Source of the DNA: Rhizobacter sp. OV335
Lineage (GTDB): Bacteria; Pseudomonadota; Gammaproteobacteria; Burkholderiales; Burkholderiaceae_C
Assembly: GCF_900142965.1 (NCBI RefSeq)
Contig: NZ_FRCQ01000010.1
Location: forward strand, 1-64,000
Reading direction: 5' to 3'
DNA: 64,000 nt
Shown here: positions 29,501 to 36,188 of the stretch, piece after piece
Numbering within the stretch: the stretch's first letter is position 1
Layout of the letters: every line of letters starts with the position of its first letter
Notes under the pieces: generated by a model
The model's input: the letters and a program-made list of their open reading frames with translations, nothing else
Told to the model about the DNA's origin: nothing
Databases searched by the model: none
Position numbers and translations under genes: made by a program

Positions 29501-30648
29501 TTGGCCAGTTGCGCGGTGGTCAGGCCGGCGACCTGGGCGGTCGTCAGCGCGCCCATCTGGTCGGAGGTCAGCGCGTCGATCTGCGCGGTGGTCCAGCCCT
29601 TCAGCGCGGCGGTGCTCAGCGCGCGCAGGTCGTTGGTTTCCAGCGTCGGGATCTGGTCGGTGGTCAGCGCAGCGGCCTGGGCGGTCGACAGCGCGGCGAA
29701 CTGCGTGGTCGTCAGCGCGTTCAGGTCGTCGGTGCCCAGCGTCGACAGCTGGGTGGTCGTCAGCGCGGCGACCTGGCCGGTGGTGAGGGCGGCGAACTGG
29801 TCGCTGGTCAGCGAGCCGAGCTGGTCGGAATTGAGCTGGCGCAGCGCGGCGGTGCTGATCGCACGCAGGTCGCTGGATTCGAGGTTGGGCAGCTGGTCGG
29901 TCGTCAGCGCGGCGACCTGGGCGGTCGTCATCGCGGCGTACTGGGCGGTGCTCAGGGCACGCAGGTCATCGGACTGCAGGCCGGCGACTTGCGTCGGCGT
30001 CAGCGCCACGACTTGCGCGGTGGACAGCGCGGCGAACTGCGCGGTGTTCATCGCGTTCAGGTCGTCGGTGACCAGGTTGGCCAGCTGGGCGGTCGTCATG
30101 GCGGCCACCTGCGAGGTGGTCAGCTGGCCCATCTGGTCGGAGGTCAGCGCATCGATCTGCGCGGTCGACAGGTTGCGGATCGCGGCCGAGCTCAGCGAGC
30201 GCAGGTCCGACGATTCGAGCGTCGGGATCTGGTCGGAGGTCAGCGCCGCGGCCTGCGCGGTGGTCAGCGCGGCGAACTGGTTGGTCGTCAGCGCGTTCAG
30301 GTCGTCGGTGCCGAGGTGCGCGATCTGCGTGGTCGTCAGCGATGCGACCTGGGCGGTTGTCAGCGCGGCGAACTGGTCGGAGTTGAAAGCGCCCAGCTGG
30401 TCGGAGTTCAGTGCGCGCAGCGCGGTGGAGCTCAGCGCCCGCAGGTCTTGCGTCTCCATCACGGCGAGTTCGGCGGTGCCGATCGCGGAGATGTTGGTCG
30501 ACGGGATCGCGGCGACCTGCGTCGTCGTCAGTGCCTGGAACTGCGCGGTGTTGAACGCGGCCCAGTCCTCGGTCGTCAGCCCGGCAATGGACTTCGTCGA
30601 CAAGCCGGCGATCTGAGCGGTCGTCAGGAACTGAATGATGCTGGCCAT
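20569..30648 (-). CDS. Giant octapeptide-repeat protein with C-terminal FrpC-type calcium-binding module
   Basis: 3359-aa protein of unknown function. Residues 7-3123 are about 390 tandem octads with the consensus A-L-[TS]-[TS]-[AD]-Q-[VIMF]-[AGP]. Every 24 octads the order repeats, marked by five acidic octads (TDDLN, ESSDLR, TDDLN, QSDDLR, ESSDLR types) at spacing 4-6-4-4-6, giving a 192-aa unit present 14 times plus diverged ends. Residues 3124-3359 are a calcium-binding module starting SPIVLDLNGDG, with loops DRNGDGKINDGTE, DTNHDGKLTAAD and DANQDGISEKGE, and the tail NIGPLI shared with the smaller paralogue. There is no signal peptide or membrane anchor, which fits type I export. The start at 30,648 has aaagga 8 nt upstream. 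Probably a surface fibre, layer or adhesin, but this is inference. Confidence 0.87.
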   Translation of the reverse strand: MASIIQFLTTAQIAGLSTKSIAGLTTEDWAAFNTAQFQALTTTQVAAIPSTNISAIGTAELAVMETQDLRALSSTALRALNSDQLGAFNSDQFAALTTAQVASLTTTQIAHLGTDDLNALTTNQFAALTTAQAAALTSDQIPTLESSDLRSLSSAAIRNLSTAQIDALTSDQMGQLTTSQVAAMTTAQLANLVTDDLNAMNTAQFAALSTAQVVALTPTQVAGLQSDDLRALSTAQYAAMTTAQVAALTTDQLPNLESSDLRAISTAALRQLNSDQLGSLTSDQFAALTTGQVAALTTTQLSTLGTDDLNALTTTQFAALSTAQAAALTTDQIPTLETNDLRALSTAALKGWTTAQIDALTSDQMGALTTAQVAGLTTAQLANLTTDDLNALNTAQFAALSTAQVVALTPTQIAGLQSDDLRALSTAQYAALTTAQVGALTSDQIPKLESSDLRAISTAGIRGLNSDQFGALTSDQVGSLTTGQISALTTGQLSSLTSDSLNALSTTQFGVLSTAQAAALTSDQIPHLESSDLRALSTAAIRNWTTAQVDALTSDQMAQLTTSQVAALTTAQLANLVTDDLNALTTNQFAALSTAQVAALTPTQIAGLQSDDLRALSTAQFAALTTAQVAALTTDQIPNLESSDLRAISTAALRQLNSDQLGSLTSDQMAALTTGQVAALTTTQLSTLGTDDLNALTTTQFATLSTAQAASLTTDQIPTLESSDLRALSTAALRNWTTAQVDALTSDQMGQLTTAQVAALTTSQLANLSTDDLNAMNTAQFVALSTAQVAALTPTQIAGLQSDDLRALTTGQYAAMTTAQVAALTSDQMPNIESSDLRAISTAGIRGLNSDQFAALTSDQIASLTTTQVAALTTTQIASLASDDLNALSTAQFTAMSSAQTAALTTDQIPHLESSDLRTLSTAALRSWTTAQIDALSSDQMGQLTTAQVAGLTTTQLTSLNTADLNAMNTAQFAALSTAQVASLTTAQIAGLVSDDLRALSTAQYAAMNSAQVGALTTDQIPNLESADLRALSTAAIRALNTDQINALTSDQMAQLTTAQVAALTSTPQVDGLNTNNLNALTTAQFAAMTTAQAAAITTTQMSNLETQDLRALSTAAIRALNSDQLAALNSDHMGALSTAQVAALSTTQVANLTTEDLNALNTADFAALSTAQVAALKVSQVAGLETDDLRAMTTAQFAALSTAQVGALTSDQIPHLESADLRAISTAGIRGLNSDQFAALTSDQVASLTTAQVAALTTTQLASLSSDSLNALSTAQFAILSTAQAAALTTDQIPHLESSDLRALSTAAIRNWSTAQVDALSSDQMGQLTTAQVAGLTTAQLSNLVTDDLNAMNTAQFAALSTAQVASLTPTQIAGLQSDDLRALSTAQFAALTTAQVAALTTDQLPNLESADLRAISTTALRQLDSSQLGALTSDQFAALTTGQIAALTTTQLSTLGTDDLNALTTNQFATLSTAQAAALTTDQIPHLESSDLRSLSTAAIRNWTTAQVDALTSDQMGQLTTAQVAALTTAQLSNLVTDDLNAMNTAQFVALSTAQVAGLTATQIAGLQSDDLRALTTAQYAALNTAQVAALTTDQLPNLESADLRAISTAALRQLNSDQLGALTSDQFAALTTGQVAALTPAQLAGLGSDDLNALTTNQFAILSTAQAAALTTDQIPHLESSDLRSLSTAALRNWTTAQIDALSSDQMGQLTTAQVAGLTTAQLSNLVTDDLNAMNTAQFAALSTAQVASLTPTQIAGLQSDDLRALTTAQYAAMNSAQVGALTTDQIPNLESADLRAISTTAIRALNSDQLAALDSGQIGALTTGQVAALTTTQLSTLNSDDLRALTTQQYAALSTTQVASLTTDQIPVLESSDLRTLSTAALRSWSTDQLNALSSDQMGQLTTAQVAGLTTTQLANLTTEDLNALNTADFAALTTAQVAALKVSQIAGLETDDLRAMTTAHFAALSTAQVGALTSDQIPHLESADLRAISTAGIRGLNSDQFAALTSDQVASLTTAQVAALTTTQLSSLTSDSLNALSTTQFAILSTAQVASLTTDQIPHLESSDLRALSTAALRSWNTDQLNALSSDQMGQLTTAQVAGLTTTQLANLTSTDLNALNTADFAALSTAQVAALTVGQVAGLETDDLRAMTTAQFAALSTAQVGALTSDQIPHLESADLRAISTAGIRGLNSDQFAALTSDQVASLTTAQVAALTTTQLSSLTSDSLNALSTAQFAILSTAQAASLTTDQIPHLESSDLRALSTAAIRNWSTAQIDALTSDQMGQLTTAQVAGLTTAQLSNLVSDDLNALNTADFAALSTAQVASLTAGQIAGLQSDDLRAMTTAHFAALSTTQVAALTTDQLPNLESSDLRAISTTALRQLDSAQLGSLTSDQFAALTTAQVAALTTTQLSQLGTDDLNALTTTQFATLSTAQAAALTTDQIPTLESADLRALSTAAIRNWTTAQIDALTSDQMGQLTTAQVAALTTSQLSNLTSTDLNALNTADFAALSTAQVASLTVGQVAGLETDDLRAMTTAHYAALSTAQVGALTSDQIPHLESADLRAISTAGIRGLNSDQFAALTSDQVASLTTAQVGALTTTQLSSLSSDSLNALSTTQFAILSTAQVASLTSDQIPHLESSDLRALSTSAIANMSTAQIDALSSDQMGQLTVAQVTALTTAQLSNLVTDDLNAFGTAQFAAMTTAQVASLTVTQIAGLQSDDLRALTTAQYAALTTAQAHALTTDQMPNLESSDLRALSTNAIRALDSAQLEALTSDQMAALTTGQVAALSASQVGTLTTDDLNALTTSQFAVFSTAQVQSFTSDQMAALQTDDLRALSTAALRSLSTAQLDAMGSDQFGALTTAQVASLTTTQISSLSSDDLNALTGTQFAALTTAQSASLTASQIGTMATDDLQALTTAHYASLSATQVLGITTDQISVIETQDLRSLTSTSLRALTDAQLGELTTTQLSSLGGQVSNLTTSQLSHLATDDLNAFTASQFLVMNTAQIQSLTATQIGNLETADIHALSTAAIQSLTTDQIQAITTDTFQALSGAQIAAFTTAQVHSLTTDQVIALTTTQTMALETQDIAAMSMTQISAFEGQDIAVMSSPQLDAFMAASPIVLDLNGDGVSTVSAAHGVNFDLNATGHANKVGWAAATDGILVMDRNGDGKINDGTELFGVATVKADGTRAGNGYEAMKIEDTNHDGKLTAADVNFDKLKVWVDANQDGISEKGELHGLADFGIVSLDLHAASGATVQNGNLLGLVSSYTTADGAKHDMADVWFGKAPTTDAAAAKELPVQLADVLAAPTSDVLAGGSSAPTVAATQPTAHAAVHIDHKLLADEEHLKNIGPLI
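22252..30318. repeat. Tandem DNA array: 14 units of 576 bp (one with an extra codon), built of 24-bp sub-repeats
   Basis: The TDDLN-encoding site at 30,295-30,318 and its equivalent at 22,228-22,251 are 8067 bp apart, which is 14 x 576 + 3. The site ggcccatctgg and its variants recur at this spacing throughout (for example 22,635 and 23,211). The extra 3 bp is near 27,440, where one octad has nine residues (ALTSTPQVD). Units are very similar and mostly differ at single bases, implying recent duplication or gene conversion. Copy number may be affected by assembly error. Confidence 0.93.
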
Positions 30649-30738
30649 GAAGGGCGTCCTTTGTGTGGAATTCGTTTGCGGGGTCGGTGGGTGTGCGTGC
30701 ACCTGCTCCAAACCGGACCCAGTCAAACGGGAATATCG

Positions 30739-30767
30739 GATACATGTGTCGAACCCTTAAGGTGCAA
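30739..30767 (-). promoter_or_regulatory. Candidate promoter of the giant octapeptide-repeat gene
   Basis: Reading leftward, TTGCAC (30,767-30,762), a 17-bp spacer and TGTATC (30,744-30,739) resemble a sigma-70 promoter; the -35 box is good and the -10 box poor. It lies about 90 bp before the start codon, in the 198-bp gap shared with the divergent exonuclease gene. Confidence 0.3.
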
Positions 30768-30846
30768 ATGAGGCGGGGATACGGCGCTGTTTGCGCAATC
30801 CGTCTGGTTTGGGTCCGCATCGGCCGGTGCTGGTAGATTGCGCGCC

Positions 30847-32295
30847 ATGACCGATTTCACGTTTCTCTGGCACGACTACGAAACCTTCGGCCGCGTGCCG
30901 CGCCATGACCGGCCGGCCCAGTTCGCCGGCATCCGCACCGATGCCGAGCTGAACGAGCTGCCGGGAGGCGAGCTGATGGTGTATTGCCAGCCGGCGCCCG
31001 ATTACCTGCCCGATCCGGAGTCCTGCCTGCTGACCGGCATCCTTCCGCAGGCCTGCCTGGAACGCGGCGTGCCGGAGCACGCGTTCGCCGACGCGATCGA
31101 GGCGCAGCTGGCGCAGCCCGGCACGGTGGGTGTCGGCTACAACACGATCCGCTTCGACGACGAGGTCACGCGCCACCTGTTCTGGCGCAACCTGATCGAC
31201 CCGTACGCGCGCGAGTGGCAGAACCAGTGCGGGCGCTGGGATTTGCTCGATGTCGTGCGGCTGACCTGGGCGCTGCGGCCGGAGGGCATCACCTGGCCGA
31301 CGCACGACGACGGCCGGCCGTCCTTCAAGCTGGAGCACCTGACGGCCGCGAACGGGTTGTCGCACGAGGCGGCGCACGATGCCTTGTCGGACGTGCGGGC
31401 GACGATTGCGCTGGCGAAGCTGATCAAGTCACGCCAGCCGCGGCTGTGGGATTTCGCACTGAAGCTGCGCAAGAAGGACGAGGTGCTCCAGGAGATGGGC
31501 GTCGGCCGGCCGTTTTTGCACATCTCGGGCATGTACGGCGTCGAGCGCGGCTGCATGGCGCTGGTGTGGCCGCTGGCGCCGCACCCGAGCAACAAGAATG
31601 AAGTGATCGTGTGGGACCTGGCCCACGACCCTGCGGAATTGTTCACGCTGGACGTCGAGACGATCCGGCTGCGCATGTTCAGCAAGGCGGACGACCTGCC
31701 TGACGGCGTGGCGCGCCTGCCGATCAAGACGATCCACATCAACAAGTCGCCGATGGTGATCGGCAACCTGAAGACGCTGAGCGATGCGGTGGCGGCGAAG
31801 TGGGGCGTCGACGTGCCGCTGGCGATGGCGCATGCGGAGCTCGCTGCGAAGCAGGGGCATCTGCTGGCAGGGATGTGGCCGGCGGTGTTCGAGCGGCCGG
31901 CACCGAGCGCGAAGCCGGACGTCGACGAGGATTTGTACGGCGGCTTCGTCGGCAACGAGGACCGCAAGGCGCTGCAGCGGCTGCGCGGCTTGTCGCCGCA
32001 GCAGCTGGCCGACAAGCGGCCGGCGTTTGCTGATCCGCGGCTGGCGGAGATTTTGTTCCGCTACCGGGCGAGGAATTTTCCGCAGACCCTCAGCGAGGCC
32101 GAGCAGGCGCAATGGCTGGAGCACCGGGTGCACAAGCTGCACGATGGGGCGGGGGGGGCGCTGACGCTGCAGGCCTTCTTCGACCGGATCGATGCGCTGC
32201 AGGAATCGGAAGCGCTGGCGGAGGATGAGCGGGCGCAGGATATTCTGGGTGCGCTGGTCGACTACGCCACCGAGATAGCGCCTGAGCGGGATTGA
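30847..32295 (+). CDS. sbcB: Exodeoxyribonuclease I
   Basis: 482-aa single-strand 3'-5' exonuclease of the DEDDh superfamily, acting in recombination and mismatch repair. The first acidic motif is WHDYETFGR near the N-terminus, YNTIRFDDEV holds the second, and HDALSDVRAT the third with its catalytic His. The middle and C-terminal part (NKSPMVIGNL, YRARNFPQTL) matches the SH3-like and C-terminal domains of ExoI, and the length is typical. The ATG at 30,847 gives the conserved start MTDFTFLWHDYET; an ATG 9 bp earlier is less likely. A stand-alone gene between the accessory region and the TCA genes. Confidence 0.95.
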   Translation: MTDFTFLWHDYETFGRVPRHDRPAQFAGIRTDAELNELPGGELMVYCQPAPDYLPDPESCLLTGILPQACLERGVPEHAFADAIEAQLAQPGTVGVGYNTIRFDDEVTRHLFWRNLIDPYAREWQNQCGRWDLLDVVRLTWALRPEGITWPTHDDGRPSFKLEHLTAANGLSHEAAHDALSDVRATIALAKLIKSRQPRLWDFALKLRKKDEVLQEMGVGRPFLHISGMYGVERGCMALVWPLAPHPSNKNEVIVWDLAHDPAELFTLDVETIRLRMFSKADDLPDGVARLPIKTIHINKSPMVIGNLKTLSDAVAAKWGVDVPLAMAHAELAAKQGHLLAGMWPAVFERPAPSAKPDVDEDLYGGFVGNEDRKALQRLRGLSPQQLADKRPAFADPRLAEILFRYRARNFPQTLSEAEQAQWLEHRVHKLHDGAGGALTLQAFFDRIDALQESEALAEDERAQDILGALVDYATEIAPERD

Positions 32296-32370
32296 TTCCC
32301 GCCGCGAAGCACCACCTGTTCCTGCTGAGCAAAGCAGATCCCCGACGGAATCCGGCGGTTGCAAAGAAAC

Positions 32371-32508
32371 CCGTTCGCCCTGAGCCTGTCGAAGGGTCGG
32401 ACTGAGCTTGTCGAAGGCCTGGCTCGCTTCGGGCACAACCCTTCGACGGACGCGCCCTCGACAAGCTCGGTCGCTGCTCGGGCCCTTCGACAGGCTCAGG
32501 GCGAACGG
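32371..32508. repeat. REP-like inverted repeat with nested second pair
   Basis: A 26-bp sequence at 32,371-32,396, containing cgccctgagcctgtcgaagg, has its exact reverse complement at 32,483-32,508. Inside it, actgagcttgtcgaagg (32,401-32,417) pairs imperfectly with ccctcgacaagctcggt (32,455-32,471). Such gagcctgtcgaagg repeats look like dispersed intergenic palindromes of GC-rich proteobacteria. It lies in the 546-bp gap after sbcB, where no gene was found. It could form a long stem in RNA read from either side. Confidence 0.8.
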
Positions 32509-32574
32509 GATGCTGCCCGCGCCCGCTCGTCGGTCACTTCAATCTTTTCCCCCCAAACACAGCGCGGCGGTTCC

Positions 32575-32827
32575 GCAAAGGCGCGGGCGGGGAGGCTGGG
32601 GAGCGCCAATCAGGGCGGGGCGCCGGAGCTGGCTGGTTTCTTGGCCCGCGTGCGCAGCACGCTTCGTGAACTGACTGTCGCCGACTGTTTGACCACAACG
32701 AACGAAGTGAGTGGAGGGAGTTTCGGCGACGGGCCATGAAACCAGCCAGCGTAGGGGAGTCATCGCCCCCCAGGGGGCGGTGACCGCACCGACCGGCGAG
32801 CCCCAGCCTCCCCGCCCGCGCCTTTGC
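32575..32827. repeat. Palindromic intergenic element, complete copy 2 (MITE-like)
   Basis: A 27-bp end at 32,575-32,601 (starting gcaaaggcgcgggcgg) is the exact reverse complement of 32,801-32,827. An inner pair, gctggctggtttcttggccc (32,628-32,647) and 32,731-32,750, matches at 19 of 20 positions. A third hairpin lies at 32,759-32,784. The right 172 bp are shared with positions 1-171. It encodes nothing recognisable, has no transposase, and no target-site duplication was identified. It ends 15 bp after the acnB stop codon. Confidence 0.85.
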
Positions 32828-32841
32828 CGCGCAGAAAGACC

Positions 32842-35421
32842 TCAAGCCTCCGAATATTCCTTGATCCGATCGAAGTTCAGGTACTGGTAGACCTTGTCGG
32901 ACGCCGCCGTCAGCACCCCCATGTCCGCCATGTACTCGTCCTTCGTCGGAATGCGCCCGAGCTTCGAGCAGATCGACGCCAGCTCGGCCGAACCCAGGTA
33001 GACGTTGCTGTTCTTGCCCAGCCGGTTCGGGAAGTTGCGCGTGCTGGTCGAGAACACCGTCGCGCCTTCCTTCACCTGTGCCTGGTTGCCCATGCACAGG
33101 CTGCAGCCCGGCATCTCCATGCGCGCGCCCGCCGTGCCGAGCACGCCGTAATGGCCTTCCTCGGTCAGCTGGTGCGCATCCATCTTGGTGGGCGGTGCCA
33201 CCCACAGCTTCACTGGAATGTCGCGCTTGCCCTCGAGCAGCTTGCTGGCCGCCCGGAAGTGGCCGATGTTCGTCATGCACGAACCGATGAACACCTCGTC
33301 GATCTTCGCGCCCGACACCTCGGCCAGCGTCTTCACGTCGTCCGGGTCGTTCGGGCAGGCGACGATCGGCTCGTGCACGTCGGCCAGGTCGATCTCGATC
33401 ACGGCCGCGTAGTCGGCATCGGCATCGCCCTTCAGCAACTGCGGGTTCGCGAGCCAGGCCTCTTGCGCGGCAATGCGACGCTCCAGCGTGCGCGCATCGG
33501 CATACCCCTGCGCGATCATCCACTTCATCAGCGTGATGTTGCTGTTGATGTACTCGATGATCGGTTCCTTGTTCAGGTGCACCGTGCAGCCGGCGGCCGA
33601 ACGCTCGGCCGACGCATCGCTCAGCTCGAAAGCCTGCTCCACCTTCAGCTCGGGCAGCCCCTCGATCTCGAGGATGCGGCCCGAGAAGATGTTCTTCTTG
33701 CCCTTCTTCTCGACCGTCAGCAGCCCCTGCTTGATCGCATACAGCGGGATCGCGTTGACCAGGTCGCGCAGCGTGACGCCCGGCTGCATCGTGCCCTTGA
33801 AGCGCACCAGCACGCTCTCCGGCATGTCCAGCGGCATCACGCCGGTGGCCGCGGCGAACGCGACCAGCCCCGAGCCCGCCGGGAAGCTGATGCCGATCGG
33901 GAAGCGGGTGTGGCTGTCGCCACCGGTGCCGACCGTATCCGGCAGCAGGAAACGGTTCAGCCAGCTGTGGATCACACCGTCACCCGGGCGCAGCGAGATG
34001 CCGCCCCGCGTGCTGATGAAGTCCGGCAGCTCGTGGTGCATCTTCACGTCGACCGGCTTCGGGTAGGCCGCGGTGTGGCAGAAGCTCTGCATCACCAGGT
34101 CGGCGCTGAAGCCCAGGCAGGCCAGGTCCTTCAGCTCGTCGCGCGTCATCGGGCCGGTGGTGTCCTGCGACCCGACGCTGGTCATGCGCGGCTCGCAGTA
34201 CGTGCCGGGGCGCACGCCCTGCTGCTGGCCGTTGACGACCGGCAGGCCGCAGGCCTTGCCGACCATCTTCTGCGCCAGCGAGTAACCCTTCTTGGTATCG
34301 ACCGGGCTCTGCGGCAGGCGGAACAGCGTCGACGGCGCCAGGCCCAGTGCCTCGCGCGCCTTCGCGGTCAGGCCGCGGCCGACGATCAGCGGAATGCGGC
34401 CGCCGGCGCGCACCTCGTCGAACAGCACCTCGCTCTTGACCTTGAACTCGGCGATCACCTGGCCGTTCTTCAGCGCCTTGCCTTCATACGGGCGCAGCTC
34501 GACCACGTCGCCCATCGCCATCTGGCTCACGTCGAGCTCGATCGGCAGCGCGCCGGCGTCTTCCATCGTGTTGTAGAAGATCGGCGCGATCTTGTTGCCC
34601 AGGCACACGCCGCCGAAACGCTTGTTCGGCACGTACGGAATGTCTTCACCGGTGAACCACAGCACCGAGTTGGTGGCCGACTTGCGGCTGGAGCCGGTGC
34701 CGACCACGTCGCCGACGTAGGCCACCAGGTTGCCCTTGGCACGCAGGTCCTCGATGAACTTGATCGGGCCGCGCTTGCCGTCTTCTTCCGGGGTGATTCC
34801 CGGGCGCGCGTTCTTCAGCATCGCCAGCGCGTGCAGCGGGATGTCGGGGCGGCTCCAGGCGTCGGGCGCCGGCGACAGGTCGTCGGTGTTGGTTTCGCCA
34901 CCCACCTTGAAGACGCTGACGGTGATCGACGCCGGCACCTCGGGGCGCGAGGTGAACCATTCGGCATCGGCCCAGCTCTGCAGCACCGCGCGGGCGTGGT
35001 CGTTGCCCTTGTCGGCCTTCAGCTTCACGTCGTGGAACTGGTCGAACATCAGCAAGGTGCCCTTCAGGCCCTTGGCGGCGACGGCGCCGACCGCGGCGTC
35101 GTCCAGCAGGTCGATCAGCGGGCTGATGTTGTAGCCGCCGAGCATCGTGCCCAGCAGCTCGGTCGCCAGCTCGCGGGAAATCAGCGAATTGGATTCGGTG
35201 CCATGCGCGACGGCGGCGAGGTACGAGGCCTTCACCTTGGCCGCATCGTCCACGCCCGCGGGCACGCGGTGCGTCAGCAGGTAGACCAGGTTGGCGCCTT
35301 CACCGGCCGGCGGAGCCTTCAGCAGCTCGATCAGTTCGGCGGTCTGCGCGGCCGACAGCGGCAGCGGCGGAATGCCGAGGGTGGCGCGTTCGGCAACGTG
35401 TTGGCGATAGGCTTGAAGCAT
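32842..35421 (-). CDS. acnB: Aconitate hydratase B
   Basis: 859-aa bifunctional aconitase 2 / 2-methylisocitrate dehydratase of the TCA cycle. The N-terminus [24 protein letters not shown] is the conserved AcnB start (HEAT-like domain), followed by the swivelling domain ([12 protein letters not shown]) and the [4Fe-4S]-binding core with cysteines in [10 protein letters not shown] and PGCSLCMGN. Length is normal for AcnB. The start at 35,421 has ggag 8 nt upstream; an in-frame ATG at 35,439 is rejected because it adds six non-conserved residues. The gene is leftward, 161 bp after the small periplasmic gene, and the palindromic element follows its stop. Confidence 0.97.
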   Translation of the reverse strand: MLQAYRQHVAERATLGIPPLPLSAAQTAELIELLKAPPAGEGANLVYLLTHRVPAGVDDAAKVKASYLAAVAHGTESNSLISRELATELLGTMLGGYNISPLIDLLDDAAVGAVAAKGLKGTLLMFDQFHDVKLKADKGNDHARAVLQSWADAEWFTSRPEVPASITVSVFKVGGETNTDDLSPAPDAWSRPDIPLHALAMLKNARPGITPEEDGKRGPIKFIEDLRAKGNLVAYVGDVVGTGSSRKSATNSVLWFTGEDIPYVPNKRFGGVCLGNKIAPIFYNTMEDAGALPIELDVSQMAMGDVVELRPYEGKALKNGQVIAEFKVKSEVLFDEVRAGGRIPLIVGRGLTAKAREALGLAPSTLFRLPQSPVDTKKGYSLAQKMVGKACGLPVVNGQQQGVRPGTYCEPRMTSVGSQDTTGPMTRDELKDLACLGFSADLVMQSFCHTAAYPKPVDVKMHHELPDFISTRGGISLRPGDGVIHSWLNRFLLPDTVGTGGDSHTRFPIGISFPAGSGLVAFAAATGVMPLDMPESVLVRFKGTMQPGVTLRDLVNAIPLYAIKQGLLTVEKKGKKNIFSGRILEIEGLPELKVEQAFELSDASAERSAAGCTVHLNKEPIIEYINSNITLMKWMIAQGYADARTLERRIAAQEAWLANPQLLKGDADADYAAVIEIDLADVHEPIVACPNDPDDVKTLAEVSGAKIDEVFIGSCMTNIGHFRAASKLLEGKRDIPVKLWVAPPTKMDAHQLTEEGHYGVLGTAGARMEMPGCSLCMGNQAQVKEGATVFSTSTRNFPNRLGKNSNVYLGSAELASICSKLGRIPTKDEYMADMGVLTAASDKVYQYLNFDRIKEYSEA

Positions 35422-35582
35422 GCGGTTCTCCGGGGGCAATGACGTTCAGGGAAAGGAAAGCCCTGCAGCCGCATTGCGCGGATCTGCCAGGCGCCGGCCG
35501 CCGGTCGTCGTCGCGACCCGAGGCACAGGGAACGAAAAAACGGGGGCAGGGCGCTGGCTCGATCTCCGGAGACCGTCGGCGT

Positions 35583-36056
35583 TTACTTGCCGGCGGCCGC
35601 AGCGGCAGCGCGTTGCTTCTCGTGGACGCAGCCGTCGACCAGGCGCTGGCCGACCTTGGTGTCCATCAGCATCGACTTGTTGGCGATCTGCAGCAGCAGC
35701 GCGACGCCCTTGACGTCTTCCAGGCGCAGCGCGCCCGTCGACGACGACACCGGCTTCATCGTGAACAGCTTCTTGCCGAAGGCCACGTCGACGTAACCGG
35801 GGAATTTCGGGTTGATCGAGACGTCGATCTTCTGGTTGAACTCGCATTCGTACGGGCCGTACAGCGTGCGCTCGGCGGCGTCGAGCTGGGCCTGGTCGGC
35901 TTGCGCCAGCGTGGCTTCGACCTTCTTGGGCGGCGCCTTCTTCGCGGCGGCGGCTGCCGGCTTCGCGGCCGGCTTGGCCGGGGTGGCGGGATCGGCGGCC
36001 ATCGCAGCGGCCGAGGTCAGGCCGAAGGCCAGGGCAAGAATCAGATTGCGGGACAT
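35583..36056 (-). CDS. Small secreted protein of unknown function
   Basis: 157-aa predicted periplasmic protein. MSRNLILALAFGLTSAAAMA is a clear signal peptide, followed by an Ala/Lys/Pro-rich linker (about 22-47) and a conserved-looking domain of about 100 residues with two cysteines (YECEF and DGCVH) that could form a disulfide. GALRLEDVKGVALLLQIANK faintly recalls MliC-type lysozyme inhibitors, but I do not assign that. The start at 36,056 has ggag 7 nt upstream. It is leftward, between the CoA-ester lyase and acnB genes. Function unknown. Confidence 0.8.
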   Translation of the reverse strand: MSRNLILALAFGLTSAAAMAADPATPAKPAAKPAAAAAKKAPPKKVEATLAQADQAQLDAAERTLYGPYECEFNQKIDVSINPKFPGYVDVAFGKKLFTMKPVSSSTGALRLEDVKGVALLLQIANKSMLMDTKVGQRLVDGCVHEKQRAAAAAAGK

Positions 36057-36188
36057 CGTGTCGCTCCAACAGGTTGTGAGAAGGAGCGATTGTGGAGGTG
36101 GGTGGTGGCACACATCGGCGGCCAACCCGCGTCTTTGAAACAATTTGATGGCTTGTTGCGCACTTGCCGCGCGCAGGCGTGGAAAACA

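Noticed and set aside
22252-30318. Regular 24-bp repeats considered as a CRISPR array
   Set aside because: There are no unique spacers, the repeats are contiguous and in frame, and no cas genes are nearby.
20569-30648. Resemblance of LT[PT]xQ[VI] octads to TAL-effector repeats
   Set aside because: TAL repeats are 33-35 residues with a variable di-residue; here the unit is 8 residues, with no such position and no nuclear-type signals.
21874-30771. Very long open frames on the + strand opposite the giant repeat gene (for example 21,874-26,418 and 26,515-30,771)
   Set aside because: A 24-bp repeat without stops in other frames leaves those frames open by construction. Their translations are Arg/Gly/Gln-rich low-complexity repeats, and the minus-strand frame has the sensible start, RBS and conserved calcium module.
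32824-35442. 872-codon + strand frame opposite acnB
   Set aside because: Antisense frame with no recognisable domain; acnB on the other strand is unmistakable.
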